Assembly: GCF_009725165.1 (NCBI RefSeq)
Contig: NZ_WNZW01000004.1
Coordinates: 1 to 64,000, forward strand
Length of the DNA: 64,000 nt
Direction of reading: 5' to 3'
Origin: Paenibacillus woosongensis
GTDB taxonomy: Bacteria; Bacillota; Bacilli; Paenibacillales; Paenibacillaceae
A program made the translations under genes and the position numbers. Positions 17,733-27,299 of this stretch are shown here, one piece after another. How positions within the stretch are numbered: the stretch's first letter is position 1; each line of letters begins with the position of its first letter. The notes beneath the pieces were generated by a model. It did no database searches. It was not told the origin of the DNA and saw only the letters and a list, made by a program, of their open reading frames with translations.

Positions 17733-18833
17733 ATGATTAAAGAAAGGTATTTCTATTATTTATATTTGATCAACGCGTTAATTAATATCATAAATTTCGT
17801 GCCTCGCGTCTTGATCGACAACCGGTTTGAGGGAGCGCTGCTGTCCATCTTGATTTCGGTTCTGCTTGGGTCGACGCTTTTGATTACCTTTACTAAAATC
17901 ATCAGCCATTTTCCTGGGGAGGGATTACCAGAAATTGTGGATTCCACCCTCCCCCGGTTTATAGGCATCCCTTTACTTTGCATTTTTGCATCCCTTTGGT
18001 ATGGATCCGGGGCTATCACTCTAGTGTCTTTTGTTGATATTACACTCCGCTTCATAAGTCCTGACGTCTCTCCTTTCTTTGCTCTCATCGCTTTTTTATT
18101 GCTGGTTACGATTAGCAGCCGCCTAAAAACAGAATCTATTCTGTATGCGCTCGAGACGACCCTGATTATTAACTGTCCACTGGCTGTTTATATGCTGCTT
18201 AAGGCGCTAATTAATCCTCATTTCAGCTGGGATGCGGTCATGCAGGTCATCACTCATCTATGGACTATGCCGAAGTACAACTCTATTGCGGGGGCTTCTT
18301 TTATTTTTACCGGGTATGTGAACCTAGCCATTTTCAATCGCTCCTTTAAAAGCTTGAAGCCTAGGCATTTGTGGATGATTCCGGTATCCGGACTGATGAT
18401 CCTGCTAGTTACGCTGCTTGTTCCCATTGGTTATCACGGGACGATCGGCGTAGAGGATCAGGTATATACCTGGTTTTCGACGGCGGATGCCATTCGCAGC
18501 GAGTTTTTTATCGTGGAGCGTGTGCTGTTTATATTCTATTTCACTTATTTAGCTTTGTCGCTAGTTAGCGCCGTCATTCATTGGCATATTGCTTTAGAAA
18601 TATTTAAAACATTTTTTATGAAGAAGAAGACGAAGGGATTAAAGGCAGCTTCGAATAAGGACTGGTGGATTCTTGGTGTGATGACGGCAGTAACGGTCTG
18701 GATGGGATTCTATTTAGATCAGGTGAAATTAACGATGCTCGGACAGTGGTTTCTGAATGTTCGCCTGTCCGGAGAGTTTCTGCTGATAGCTACGATCATT
18801 GCCGCATACCGGAGGAGGAAGAAGAGGGCATGA
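17733..18833 (+). CDS. Spore germinant receptor B subunit (GerAB/GerKB family permease)
   Basis: A 366-residue APC-superfamily-like protein with about ten membrane helices, starting MIKERYFYYLYLINALINII. B subunits are the germinant-binding candidates of GerA-type receptors. It follows the A gene by 14 bases (GGGAG site) and overlaps the C gene by ATGA. Confidence 0.93.
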   Translation: MIKERYFYYLYLINALINIINFVPRVLIDNRFEGALLSILISVLLGSTLLITFTKIISHFPGEGLPEIVDSTLPRFIGIPLLCIFASLWYGSGAITLVSFVDITLRFISPDVSPFFALIAFLLLVTISSRLKTESILYALETTLIINCPLAVYMLLKALINPHFSWDAVMQVITHLWTMPKYNSIAGASFIFTGYVNLAIFNRSFKSLKPRHLWMIPVSGLMILLVTLLVPIGYHGTIGVEDQVYTWFSTADAIRSEFFIVERVLFIFYFTYLALSLVSAVIHWHIALEIFKTFFMKKKTKGLKAASNKDWWILGVMTAVTVWMGFYLDQVKLTMLGQWFLNVRLSGEFLLIATIIAAYRRRKKRA

Positions 18834-19984
18834 GAAAATGGCAGTATCCGAAGCTTGTATTCCTGTTATGCCTGATATCCCTGCTGGCAGGGTGCCAATT
18901 CAAGGATGTGGACCGGCGCGCGTTCGTATTGGGCTTCGGCATTGATTCCGTTCAAACAGAGGAAGAGGGCGGAGAAAAAAAGGAAGGAGAAGGCAAGGGC
19001 AATGGTAAGCATTCGATCGAGGTTTCGCTCAAACTGGCTATTCCCGAAGGAGATCCGACAAAACGCAACCAGGAAGCCATTGTCATTTCCCAGATTTCAA
19101 GCAGTATACCAGAGGCGGTTCGCCTGCTGAAATCCAAGGTGGATAAAGAGCTGGATTTCAGTCATTGCAAGACGCTATTATTTGGAGAGGGTTATGCCCG
19201 GGACAATATATCAGAAATGATCGATTGGATGGTCAGACGCAGGGATATTCAACTAATCGCTTATAACGGGGTGGCCAGACCTACGGCCAAGGAAGTGCTC
19301 GGTGTTCGTCCAAAAAGCGAGCGGGTTCCCGCATACTACCTCATTTTAAGCTTGGGGAAGGAAGGAACTGAATCGCCTTTCATCGTCAGCACGTTCTCCT
19401 ATAATTTGCGGCGTCATATGACGGAGCAAGGCCTGGATCCTGTCCTGCCACTCGTGGAGAAAGAAGGGGAGGATACCCTTCTGATCAATAAAGCGGTACT
19501 GCTGGACAATCAGAGAATACGCGCTGAATTAACGCCCGACGAGGCAAGACTGTTTAACTTGCTAACCCAGCGAGGACTGCGGACCAGCTTCAATGTAGAA
19601 ATGGATGGGAATATATATAGCTACAATATGGAAACTAACCATTCCAAGTTCAAATTGACTAAATTGAATAATGGTAAAATGGTTGTGCAGTATTCCGTTG
19701 GAGGCAGGGCGTCGTTGGAGGATAACACAGGCGGAATCGAGATGACAGGGCCAATTCTTAGAGCCGTTTCCAAGGCGGCCAGCAAGCAGTGGGAAAAGGA
19801 TGTAAAGCAGCTCCTTGTCAAAATCCATGGAACCGGTCTTGATCCGTTCGGATGGGGGTTAAGATACAGCGCCATGAATTGGAACAACGCTACGGAGCTT
19901 GAAGAGTGGAAAAGGATCTATCCGAATTTGGAATTCAGCGTCAAGGCAGATGTGCAGGTTAGATATTCGGGTATGATCCGCTAG
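18830..19984 (+). CDS. Spore germinant receptor C subunit, lipoprotein (Ger(x)C family)
   Basis: A 384-residue lipoprotein with signal and lipobox SLLAGC (C22). The Ger(x)C domain follows, with NGVARPTAKEVLGV (about 147-160) and an alpha/beta C-terminal third. Between about residues 42 and 62 it carries a Glu/Lys/Gly-rich insertion. The ATG at 18830 overlaps the B gene stop. A strong terminator follows at 20021. Confidence 0.93.
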   Translation: MRKWQYPKLVFLLCLISLLAGCQFKDVDRRAFVLGFGIDSVQTEEEGGEKKEGEGKGNGKHSIEVSLKLAIPEGDPTKRNQEAIVISQISSSIPEAVRLLKSKVDKELDFSHCKTLLFGEGYARDNISEMIDWMVRRRDIQLIAYNGVARPTAKEVLGVRPKSERVPAYYLILSLGKEGTESPFIVSTFSYNLRRHMTEQGLDPVLPLVEKEGEDTLLINKAVLLDNQRIRAELTPDEARLFNLLTQRGLRTSFNVEMDGNIYSYNMETNHSKFKLTKLNNGKMVVQYSVGGRASLEDNTGGIEMTGPILRAVSKAASKQWEKDVKQLLVKIHGTGLDPFGWGLRYSAMNWNNATELEEWKRIYPNLEFSVKADVQVRYSGMIR

Positions 19985-20020
19985 CTGGAGGAATTTGCGA
20001 AATTTATATCGCCAATAAAG

Positions 20021-20060
20021 AACCTCTCTCCCCGAATTTGCGGGGAGAGAGGTTCCTTTG
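20021..20060 (+). terminator. Strong terminator-like hairpin after the first ger operon
   Basis: AACCTCTCTCCCCG (20021-20034) pairs perfectly with 20041-20054 across AATTTG, followed by CCTTTG. The 14-bp GC-rich stem and its position 37 bases after the stop fit termination, although the T-run is short. Confidence 0.75.
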
Positions 20061-20111
20061 TGAAGGTATTACAACGGTTCGGACCTGTCACTTCATCGTA
20101 ACCGGCATGGC

Positions 20112-20459
20112 TCACTCATCCCCGTCATCCCCGTCATAGCCGTTCAGCACATCAATGCCGGGTACCGCGTTCGGGTCAGGGGCGGCAGGATCTACGGGGC
20201 TGTTCGCGGCAATTTCATCGGCATCGGGCACATCGGGAAAATCGCTGCTATGCCGCACATCGTTCGCCTGCTTACTGGAATGGGGTTCATCCTCGCTAAG
20301 CGCTTGGGTGATGCGTGTATCATGCGGGAGCAAATCGTCGCCGGGAATGTCGTTTTCCGGCCGATACTCTCTCAATACCTGGTATCTCTTGTACTCGTGA
20401 TCAGCGGCCTCAGTCTTCGGATTATCGCCGTGTTCTAAATGTTCTAAATGTTCTGGCAA
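20112..20459 (-). CDS. Small acidic hypothetical protein
   Basis: A hydrophilic, Asp/Glu/Pro-rich protein with no membrane segment, ending with several Asp (YDGDDGDE). I chose the TTG at 20459 (115 residues, starting at PEHLEHLEHG) because GAGGAGGAG lies 7-15 bases before it. The ATG at 20477 used by longest-ORF logic would place that Shine-Dalgarno inside the gene. Repeats of EHL at the start come from a short tandem repeat in the DNA. No family recognised. Confidence 0.6.
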   Translation of the reverse strand: MPEHLEHLEHGDNPKTEAADHEYKRYQVLREYRPENDIPGDDLLPHDTRITQALSEDEPHSSKQANDVRHSSDFPDVPDADEIAANSPVDPAAPDPNAVPGIDVLNGYDGDDGDE

Positions 20460-20551
20460 GGGGAATCTCCTCCTCATTATGATGTGCAGGCTTGAAGCTA
20501 ATGCTTAATTGGAGTTTACCCCGAATAGCCACATTCAAACGGAAGAAATAA

Positions 20552-20584
20552 CAAAAAACCGGGACGCCTTCTGGCGTTCCGGCA
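20552..20584 (-). terminator. Terminator of the 58-aa membrane protein gene
   Basis: On the minus strand, CCGGAACGCC-AGAA-GGCGTCCCGG followed by TTTTTTG forms a near-perfect hairpin (one mismatch) about 25 bases after the stop at 20608. Confidence 0.85.
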
Positions 20585-20607
20585 AATGCGCAAAGATCTC
20601 CAATGAA

Positions 20608-20784
20608 TTAGAACATTGGAAATACGTATTTTACGAGGAAGTACAGAAAGCCGAAGAACAGCACGATATAAGCGGCATATTTTATAAACGTCGAAGCAAC
20701 CATGCTTGGCTCGGATTTCTGCTGAATGTCTCGTCTTTCTACGTCTACGTTACTCACTTCATTGCGTTCGCGAGGCTCATACAT
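20608..20784 (-). CDS. Small single-pass membrane protein, 58 aa
   Basis: ATG at 20784 and TAA at 20608, minus strand. The N-terminal half is hydrophilic (MYEPRERNEVSNVDVERRD) and the C-terminal half is one hydrophobic helix (AAYIVLFFGFLYFLVKYVF, about 37-55). AAGGAGG lies 8 bases before the start and a clear terminator follows, so this is a complete monocistronic gene. No function can be assigned. Confidence 0.78.
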   Translation of the reverse strand: MYEPRERNEVSNVDVERRDIQQKSEPSMVASTFIKYAAYIVLFFGFLYFLVKYVFPMF

Positions 20785-20978
20785 GAACTTTACCTCCTTA
20801 TCCTCTCTAATTGGGGATGCGTTTTGCTGCTTGTGTAATTTTTAAACGTCGGCCAGGAGGTTGAAACAAATGCAATTGTCACATTTATAGTTGACTTGTT
20901 GCCGCTGGGACGACTACAATTTGCTTGACACGTATGAGACCATGCTCGGATGAATGTACCAGGAGATGAGTAAACGCT

Positions 20979-21983
20979 TTGACTACGATCTATGATATTG
21001 CCAAGTTAACCGGGTTCTCGCCGACCACGGTGTCCAAGGTGTTCAACGGCTATTCCGACGTTAGCGAGAAGACCCGCCGTAAGATTCTCGAGGCCGCGCA
21101 GCAGCTGGATTATGTTCCGAACGCCCATGCCCGGTCGCTAACGACCAAGCGTTCCTGGACGATCGGCGTGCTGTTCAATGAATCGTCAGGGGCCGGAATT
21201 TTGCATCCTTATTTCGGCGGCGTCATTGAAGGCTTCAAGAAGGTGGCTACCTCGAAAGGCTACGATCTGATGTTTATCACAAAGGATATCGGGGGCAAGC
21301 CCAGCGGGTATCTGGAGCATTGTAAAATACGCGGCGTCGACGGCATCGTCGTGATTCTGCCGGACTATGATGACCCTTATTTTCACGAACTGGTGGAGGC
21401 GGATATTCCCTGCGTCCTGCTGGATTCCGATTCGGAGCATGCCAGCACGATCTATTCCGACAATACGATGGGCAGCGAAATGGCCGTTGATTATTTATAT
21501 TCGCTTGGACACCGCTCCATCGCCCATATTGGGGGCGGGCATTCCTTTGCCGGCGAGAAGCGGACTCAGGGTTTCATCGAAGCGATGCAGCGGCGGGGCT
21601 TGTCGCCTAAGCCGGAGTTCATCGTGCAGGGCAGCTATGACTTTACCGTCGAAAGCGGACGGAAGGCGATGAAGCAGCTGCTCCACCTGCAGGACCGCCC
21701 TACGGCAGTGTTCGCGGCCGGGGATAATCTGGCTGTCGGCGCGATGATTGCGATGCGGGAGCAGGGGGTATCCGTTCCAGAAGACATCTCCGTCATCGGC
21801 TTTGACGATATTGAAATGGCGAAATATTTGACGCCCTCCCTGACGACGATCCGCCAGAATACATATGGGCTTGGCAGCAGGGCCGCAAACATGTTAATCT
21901 ATTCGATAGAAGGCCATAAAGAATTACAGCGAGATATGCTTCCGGTCGAGCTGGTTATTCGCGATTCATGCCGCCCTTTGTAG
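20979..21983 (+). CDS. LacI-family transcriptional regulator
   Basis: A 334-residue repressor. The N-terminal helix-turn-helix is [20 protein letters not shown] (residues 3-22) with hinge [12 protein letters not shown]; the sugar-binding domain runs from about 60 on ([22 protein letters not shown]). It starts with TTG at 20979 after AGGAGATGAG. It lies upstream of a GH161-like phosphorylase, and a perfect palindromic operator sits between them at 22025-22038, so it very probably controls that gene. The effector is unknown; a beta-1,3-gluco-oligosaccharide or glucose phosphate is plausible. Confidence 0.93.
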   Translation: MTTIYDIAKLTGFSPTTVSKVFNGYSDVSEKTRRKILEAAQQLDYVPNAHARSLTTKRSWTIGVLFNESSGAGILHPYFGGVIEGFKKVATSKGYDLMFITKDIGGKPSGYLEHCKIRGVDGIVVILPDYDDPYFHELVEADIPCVLLDSDSEHASTIYSDNTMGSEMAVDYLYSLGHRSIAHIGGGHSFAGEKRTQGFIEAMQRRGLSPKPEFIVQGSYDFTVESGRKAMKQLLHLQDRPTAVFAAGDNLAVGAMIAMREQGVSVPEDISVIGFDDIEMAKYLTPSLTTIRQNTYGLGSRAANMLIYSIEGHKELQRDMLPVELVIRDSCRPL

Positions 21984-22024
21984 TTATCCTGCTTCATGGG
22001 CCGGCTTGTTTTTTTAAAATAAAT

Positions 22025-22038
22025 CGAAACCGGTTTCG
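22025..22038. promoter_or_regulatory. LacI-type operator palindrome
   Basis: CGAAACCGGTTTCG is a perfect 14-bp palindrome with the central CG typical of LacI-family operators. It lies 42 bases after the regulator stop and 72 bases before the phosphorylase start, and is the obvious binding site for the adjacent LacI protein. Confidence 0.75.
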
Positions 22039-22109
22039 GCCCTTTATCAGATGGGAAATATCTTGTAAACCGATGGATTGAAAACTAAAAGATAAATGGA
22101 GGTAACAGC

Positions 22110-25100
22110 ATGTCTAACTATTCATTTGATCAGAACGCTTTCGTCATCAAGCAGTTTGATAAAGCCAAGCCTTTTTCAAGCTTTCTCCCTGGCTTAGCAG
22201 GCCTGAAGGGGATTCCGATGTGGACGTTCTACGTCAATCGCGGCCAGGCGGTATGCAGCTTCGGCATTCGCGACAAGAAGAGCCCAATCATGGAGTTCTC
22301 TCCGGCGAGTATCACGTACCAATCGGTAACATCCAAAGGCTTCAGAACCTTTATCAAGCGGGAAGGCGCTAAGGGAATCTATGAACCGTTTCAAAGCGCG
22401 GCCCCAGATGCCGCAGCCGAGCGGAAAATGGTGATTCTGCCGAATGAGATCGGGATTGAGGAAGTAAACAAGGAGCAGGGAACCGGAATCAAGGTGACAT
22501 ATTTCCAAATGCCAAACGACGACTATGCCGCCCTGGTGCGGAAAGTGGAGATCACTAATATTTCCGGGGAGCCCATGAAGCTTGAGGTGCTGGACGGTCT
22601 GCCGGAAATTCTGCCATACGGTGTAGACAACGCCGGATACAAGGAGGTCGGCAACCTGCTGCGGAGCTGGATGGAAGTATATAATCTGGACAATAACATT
22701 CCTTATTACCGCGTACGTTCAAGTACAAGCGACAGTGCGGAGGTCAGCGAGGTGCAGAGCGGCCATTTCTACCTTTCGTTCGGCCAGGACGGCAAGATCG
22801 TCAAGCCGATTGTCGACTTCCAGATCATTTTTGGCGACAATACGTCATTGGCGTACCCGGACCGTTTTGCCGAGCGTTCCCTCGCTGAGCTGACGGCGGA
22901 GCAGGAGTACTGCACGAACAAGGTGCCTTGCGGTTTTACGGGATTATCCGTGCAATTGGCAGCTGGCGAGACAACTACGCTGTATACGTTAATCGGACAT
23001 ATTGAGAGCATGGAGCGTTTGAACGAAAAAGCGCCATCCATTGCTAGTCCTGCTTATATTGCCGTGAAGCAGGCGGAAGCAGGTCAATTGACGGAGGAGC
23101 TGACCGATGATATCGCAACTCGGACGTCATCGCCGCTCTTTGATGCATACTGCCGCCAGAGCTACATGGATAACTTCCTGCGCGGCGGCTATCCATTCCT
23201 GTTTGAGAACGGCCGGGAAGGGTTCGTCATTCACTTGTATTCCCGTAAGCACGGGGATTTGGAGCGCGATTACAATTTCTTCTCGATCGCCCCGGAGTAT
23301 TATTCTCAAGGAAACGGGAACTTCCGCGACGCCAACCAGAACCGCAGGAACGACATTTACTTCAATCCGCGGGTAGGCACGTTTAATATTGTGACGTTCT
23401 TCAGCTTAATTCAGGCGGACGGCTATAACCCGCTGGGCGTAGAGGGCACGAGCTTCACGGTGCCGGAGCAGCGGGCGGCCGGCCTGCGGGAATGGGTGGA
23501 GACTTCGGTATCGAACCCGCAGATCGCCGAGAAATTGCAGGCCCTTTGCCTGGGCAAATTTACGCCAGGTAAAGTGATCTCCCTGCTGGCTGACAAGAGC
23601 GCAGGCCTGCGGCGTAACGAGGAAGAAATTTTGACGGGTATTCTATCTCTGGCGGAGCAGAATATCGAAGCCGCTTTCGGAGAAGGGTACTGGTCGGATC
23701 ACTGGACATACAATCTGGATCTCATCGACGGGTACCTGGATATTTTCCCGGATCGTAAAGAAAAGCTGCTGTTCGGGGAAGAGGTGTACACGTTTTTCGA
23801 CAGCCCCGCACGGGTGCTCCCGCGAAGCGAGAAATACGTCATCAACGGAACGAAGGTGCGCCAATACGGAGCGCTGGAACATGATGAGGAGAAAATGCAG
23901 AGGTTCGGCCTGTCCCTTAATGATACGAACTGGCTGAAAACGAAGCATGGAGAAGGCGAGATATTCCGCACGAATCTGTTCGTCAAGCTGATCTCATTGT
24001 CGCTGAACAAATTTGCGACGCTTGACCCTTATGGCATGGGCGTGGAAATGGAAGGCGACAAACCGGGCTGGAACGATGCGATGAACGGACTGCCAGGATT
24101 ATTCGGCTCCGGTATGAGCGAGACGTTCGAACTGAAGCGGATCGTGAAGCTGGTCATCGAGGCAAGCGAGCTGTATGGCGATCGGCAGGTCGGCCTTCCA
24201 GAAGAGATGCATGAGCTGCTTGATCGAGTAAGCCGGTTAATGGAGCGTCAATTCGCCGGGGAGCTTGAACAGTTCGATTACTGGGACCAAGTGGCTGCCG
24301 CTCGCGAGCAATACCGTGACGACATTCGCTTCGGAATCAGCGGCGAGCTGAAGCAGATTTCACTTGCCGAGCTAGGATCCATTTACAAACAAATGCTGAA
24401 GAAAATCGATCAAGGCATCGAGCGAGCCATTGAATTGGGGCATGGCCTGACGCCGACATATTTCGTCTTCGAAGCGGTGGAATACGAGCCGGTTTTGGAT
24501 GCTCAGGGCAAACCTGTCATTAGCGGCTATGGTCTGCCGAAGGTCGTTGTGAAGAAATTCGAAGCGAAGCCTTTGCCGCACTTCCTTGAAGGGCCGGCCC
24601 GTTGGCTGAAGACGATCGACGACAAGGCGCAAGCCGAGAAGGCGTATGAGCTGATCCGGCAGAGCGACCTGTTCGATAAAGAGATCCAGATGTACAAAAC
24701 CTCGGTGAGCCTGGATGGCGAATCCCAGGAGATCGGCCGGATTCGGGCCTTTACGCCAGGCTGGCTGGAGCGGGAGTCGGTGTTCCTCCACATGAGCTAT
24801 AAATATTTGCTGGCGCTGCTGAAGAGCGGGCTGTACGAGCAGTTTTTTGCGGAAATGAAGACGTCCTTGATTCCGTTCCTGGATCCTGCGGTATACGGCC
24901 GCAGTACACTGGAGAACTCGTCGTTTATCGCTACAAGCGTCAACCCTGATCCTCATGTGCACGGCCGTGGTTTTGTAGCCCGTCTGAGCGGATCAACCGC
25001 GGAGTTTATTAGCATGTGGATCAAAATGATGATGGGAAGTACAGTGTTCAGCGTTAACGATGGCCAGCTGCAGCTTGCCTTTGAGCCTGTTTTGCCGGGA

Positions 25101-25337
25101 TGGCTGTTCGACGAGCAAGGGAAAGTCGCATTTAAATTCCTTGGCAGCACTCAGGTGACCTACCATAACCCGCTTCAGGCGGATACGTTCGGCGCAGATA
25201 AAGCGATGGTAGAGCGAATTCAACTGATGAAGAAGGATGGCTCTACAGCCGAGATTATCGGTAGTGTCATTGGCGGTGAACTGGCGCATGAAGTCCGGAA
25301 TGGCCAAGTGGCAGCAATCGATATTTATTTAAAATAA
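22110..25337 (+). CDS. Glucan phosphorylase-like enzyme (GH161/GH94 clan; annotated cellobiose phosphorylase-like)
   Basis: A 1075-residue cytoplasmic enzyme without signal peptide, longer than GH94 cellobiose phosphorylases (about 800) and close to GH161/GH149 beta-1,3-glucan phosphorylases. The N-terminal beta-sandwich holds IPMWTFYVNRGQAVCSFGI. The catalytic barrel contains DKPGWNDAMNGLPGLFGSGM (about 650-669), where the WND Asp matches the general acid of the clan. The C-terminal part includes NPDPHVHGRGFVARLSG. Family members split beta-glucans with phosphate to give alpha-glucose 1-phosphate. GH161 is my best guess from length and motif phrasing. A LacI gene and operator lie upstream. 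GGAGG precedes the ATG. Confidence 0.75.
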   Translation: MSNYSFDQNAFVIKQFDKAKPFSSFLPGLAGLKGIPMWTFYVNRGQAVCSFGIRDKKSPIMEFSPASITYQSVTSKGFRTFIKREGAKGIYEPFQSAAPDAAAERKMVILPNEIGIEEVNKEQGTGIKVTYFQMPNDDYAALVRKVEITNISGEPMKLEVLDGLPEILPYGVDNAGYKEVGNLLRSWMEVYNLDNNIPYYRVRSSTSDSAEVSEVQSGHFYLSFGQDGKIVKPIVDFQIIFGDNTSLAYPDRFAERSLAELTAEQEYCTNKVPCGFTGLSVQLAAGETTTLYTLIGHIESMERLNEKAPSIASPAYIAVKQAEAGQLTEELTDDIATRTSSPLFDAYCRQSYMDNFLRGGYPFLFENGREGFVIHLYSRKHGDLERDYNFFSIAPEYYSQGNGNFRDANQNRRNDIYFNPRVGTFNIVTFFSLIQADGYNPLGVEGTSFTVPEQRAAGLREWVETSVSNPQIAEKLQALCLGKFTPGKVISLLADKSAGLRRNEEEILTGILSLAEQNIEAAFGEGYWSDHWTYNLDLIDGYLDIFPDRKEKLLFGEEVYTFFDSPARVLPRSEKYVINGTKVRQYGALEHDEEKMQRFGLSLNDTNWLKTKHGEGEIFRTNLFVKLISLSLNKFATLDPYGMGVEMEGDKPGWNDAMNGLPGLFGSGMSETFELKRIVKLVIEASELYGDRQVGLPEEMHELLDRVSRLMERQFAGELEQFDYWDQVAAAREQYRDDIRFGISGELKQISLAELGSIYKQMLKKIDQGIERAIELGHGLTPTYFVFEAVEYEPVLDAQGKPVISGYGLPKVVVKKFEAKPLPHFLEGPARWLKTIDDKAQAEKAYELIRQSDLFDKEIQMYKTSVSLDGESQEIGRIRAFTPGWLERESVFLHMSYKYLLALLKSGLYEQFFAEMKTSLIPFLDPAVYGRSTLENSSFIATSVNPDPHVHGRGFVARLSGSTAEFISMWIKMMMGSTVFSVNDGQLQLAFEPVLPGWLFDEQGKVAFKFLGSTQVTYHNPLQADTFGADKAMVERIQLMKKDGSTAEIIGSVIGGELAHEVRNGQVAAIDIYLK

Positions 25338-25431
25338 ATTTTCAGCTAATATGTAATATTTTACTGTCTGGCCCGGGGTTGACTCGTCTCTTTATTTGAA
25401 CTATTATATTTGCTATAAACCACGATGTGGT

Positions 25432-25512
25432 GGCGTGTTACCGTTTGCGGGCATGAGCCAAGGGGAAGCCTCTGTTGTTCGGAGGTCTCTTCTTGGCTTT
25501 TTCTGTTTTTTT
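25432..25512 (+). promoter_or_regulatory. GlcT-type RAT and overlapping terminator (glcT leader)
   Basis: The antiterminator element at 25432-25459 folds as lower stem GGC/GCC and upper stem CCG/CGG with internal loops GTGTTA and GCATGA, as in the B. subtilis ptsG RAT (CGTGTTAC...GGCATGAG). Its 3' end AGCCAAG (25456-25462) also pairs with CTTGGCT (25492-25498), followed by a T-rich run, forming a competing terminator. GlcT binding would allow read-through into glcT. Confidence 0.85.
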
Positions 25513-25564
25513 AATAACCCTTTTGCCAAAATAAGATTATGCTTAGAAGAAGGGGGGATCCGAC

Positions 25565-26431
25565 ATGAGTGGGCCGGAGATGTTTGAGGTCATTCGGGTG
25601 ATCGGCAACAATGTCGTTTTGGTGCACGGCGGCGGGATGAAAAAATTCGAATATGTAATACTTGGCAAAGGGATCGGCTTCGGCACGAAAGTGGGCGGGA
25701 CGATCGCCTCGGATGATCATCGCATTGAGAAGCTGTTCAAGCTCGAGGACCAGGAGCAGTTAAATGAGTATCGTCTGCTGGAGGAATTTGATCCAAAGGT
25801 GCTGGAGATTACCGACGATATATTGAACAGTATCAGCAAGGAATTTCCGGGCAAGCTGAATGACAAGGTATATCTTGCGCTTCCGAGCCATATCCAATTT
25901 ACGATTTACCGGATTCGGAAGGGTATGGATATTATCAACCCGTTCCTCGAAGAGACGAAAATCAGCTTTCCCAGGGAATATGAAATTGCGCTGAAGGCAG
26001 CGGATATGATCGGTCAAGCGTTTGGTATCGAAGTGCCCGAGGATGAAGTGGGATTTTTGACATATCACGTGTATTCCGCCGTCAGCCACGTCCCGGTTGG
26101 ACAACTGGTCAAGGCATCCAATATGGTCGGACGGCTTATCGACATTATCGAACGGGAACGCGGCACCGCCTTTGAAAGCGGTAGCATGGATCATGTCCGG
26201 CTGCTGATGCATCTGCGGTTCTCGGTGGATCGGATCCTGAATCATTCGGTGAATGTAGACAATCCGTTTGCGGATCAGATCAAAAGCCAGTTCACCAGCG
26301 AATACAAGCTTGCGAGCCGGCTGGCCAAGGAAATGGAGCAGGAATTGGGCAGGACCGTACCGGAGGCGGAGGTATGCTTCTTGGCTATGCATCTATACCG
26401 CCTATTTCGCGGACGCACACAAAACAAATAG
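25565..26431 (+). CDS. glcT: GlcT-like transcriptional antiterminator (PRD protein)
   Basis: A 288-residue BglG/LicT-family antiterminator. The N-terminal RNA-binding CAT domain (about 5-60, IRVIGNNVVLVHGGG) is followed by PRD1 and PRD2. Four candidate phospho-His are present: LPSHIQF and TYHVYS in PRD1, MDHVRLLMHLRF and AMHLYRLF in PRD2. PTS phosphorylation of these controls activity. The RNA sites at 25432 and 27024 are GlcT-like, so the protein should antiterminate its own mRNA and that of the permease downstream. It lies in front of EIIA and EIICB genes. Confidence 0.92.
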   Translation: MSGPEMFEVIRVIGNNVVLVHGGGMKKFEYVILGKGIGFGTKVGGTIASDDHRIEKLFKLEDQEQLNEYRLLEEFDPKVLEITDDILNSISKEFPGKLNDKVYLALPSHIQFTIYRIRKGMDIINPFLEETKISFPREYEIALKAADMIGQAFGIEVPEDEVGFLTYHVYSAVSHVPVGQLVKASNMVGRLIDIIERERGTAFESGSMDHVRLLMHLRFSVDRILNHSVNVDNPFADQIKSQFTSEYKLASRLAKEMEQELGRTVPEAEVCFLAMHLYRLFRGRTQNK

Positions 26432-26454
26432 CAGTGGATCAAGGAGGAATCATA

Positions 26455-26952
26455 ATGTTCGAACGCTTTAAGAAGAAATCAAGCAAAGTAGTGCAGGTTC
26501 AATCTCCCTTGACGGGTAAAGCCGTCCCGCTCTCCGAGGTGCCGGATGAGGCATTTGCCGGAGGGTTTATGGGGCAGGGGGTAGCGATTGAACCTGCTGA
26601 AGGGCGTCTAGTGGCTCCTTTTGACGGCACGGTTGCCCATGTCATTAAGACCAGGCATGCCGTTATGCTGGAGGACAATGCCACTGGACTGCAGTATCTG
26701 TTCCATATTGGCATCAACACCGTAGGCTTGAAAGGGGAGGGTTTTACAAGCCATGTGGAGGCGGGGGATTCGGTAAAAGCGGGACAGACGCTGATTGAAT
26801 TTGATAGGGATGCCATTAAGGCAGCCGGTTATCCTGTAGTGACGCCGATTATCGTTACCAATGGGGACGAGCTGGCCTCTTCTGTCGAGGGACATACTGG
26901 AAATGTAACTGCAGGAAGCGATTATGTTCTAAGTGTGACCCTAAAATTCTAA
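26455..26952 (+). CDS. PTS EIIA component, glucose family (Crr-like)
   Basis: A 165-residue soluble phosphocarrier. It has the glucose-family EIIA fold with SPLTGKAVPLSEVPDEAFAGG at about 17-37 and the active His84 in LFHIGINTVGLKG; the second conserved His is H68 in RHAVMLE. Phosphate moves from HPr to His84 and then to the EIIB Cys. The ATG at 26455 follows AAGGAGG; the longer ORF beginning inside glcT is not needed. Because the downstream permease lacks an EIIA domain, this protein probably serves it. Confidence 0.93.
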   Translation: MFERFKKKSSKVVQVQSPLTGKAVPLSEVPDEAFAGGFMGQGVAIEPAEGRLVAPFDGTVAHVIKTRHAVMLEDNATGLQYLFHIGINTVGLKGEGFTSHVEAGDSVKAGQTLIEFDRDAIKAAGYPVVTPIIVTNGDELASSVEGHTGNVTAGSDYVLSVTLKF

Positions 26953-27023
26953 GTAACATTTTTTGTTATTGACAATCGGATAAGGCTGAATTAAGATAAC
27001 AACATCAAATGAATACGTTTTAA

Positions 27024-27100
27024 GGCGTGTTACCATATATGTGGGCATGAGCCAAGAAGACATGATTAATATAGTCATTGTTCTTCTTGGCTTTTTTTGT
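27024..27100 (+). promoter_or_regulatory. GlcT-type RAT and overlapping terminator (EIICB leader)
   Basis: The RAT at 27024-27053 has lower stem GGC/GCC, internal loops GTGTTA and GCATGA and upper stem CCA/TGG. GCCAAGAAGA (27051-27060) also pairs with TTCTTCTTGGC (27081-27091), followed by seven T. This is a second copy of the glcT leader design and controls entry into the PTS permease gene. Confidence 0.87.
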
Positions 27101-27233
27101 CGAATTCTCCGAGGTCAGACACCGAACCAAGTCGCCTTAAAGCGATGATTAAAAATCCTGCAAGGAGGCGGTGCAAAGCGGCTTTTCATTTCTATCGGCC
27201 AAGGAAGAAAAGCAGGTGCCTACCCGGTACATA

Positions 27234-27248
27234 TTGTAAACGTTTTCA
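27234..27248 (+). promoter_or_regulatory. Consensus cre (CcpA) site upstream of the PTS permease
   Basis: TTGTAAACGTTTTCA fits every fixed position of the cre consensus WTGNAANCGNWNNCW. It lies between the RAT terminator and the start at 27300, so CcpA could act as a roadblock or on a promoter within this 150-base stretch. Confidence 0.75.
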
Positions 27249-27299
27249 TGGTTAGGGCTAAGAGCAGTGCTAAATTAATGAGTCGAAAGGATGATTCGA

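Noticed and set aside
22110..25337. GH94 cellobiose phosphorylase as a firm call
   Set aside because: The protein is about 250 residues longer than GH94 enzymes; GH161/GH149 fits better.
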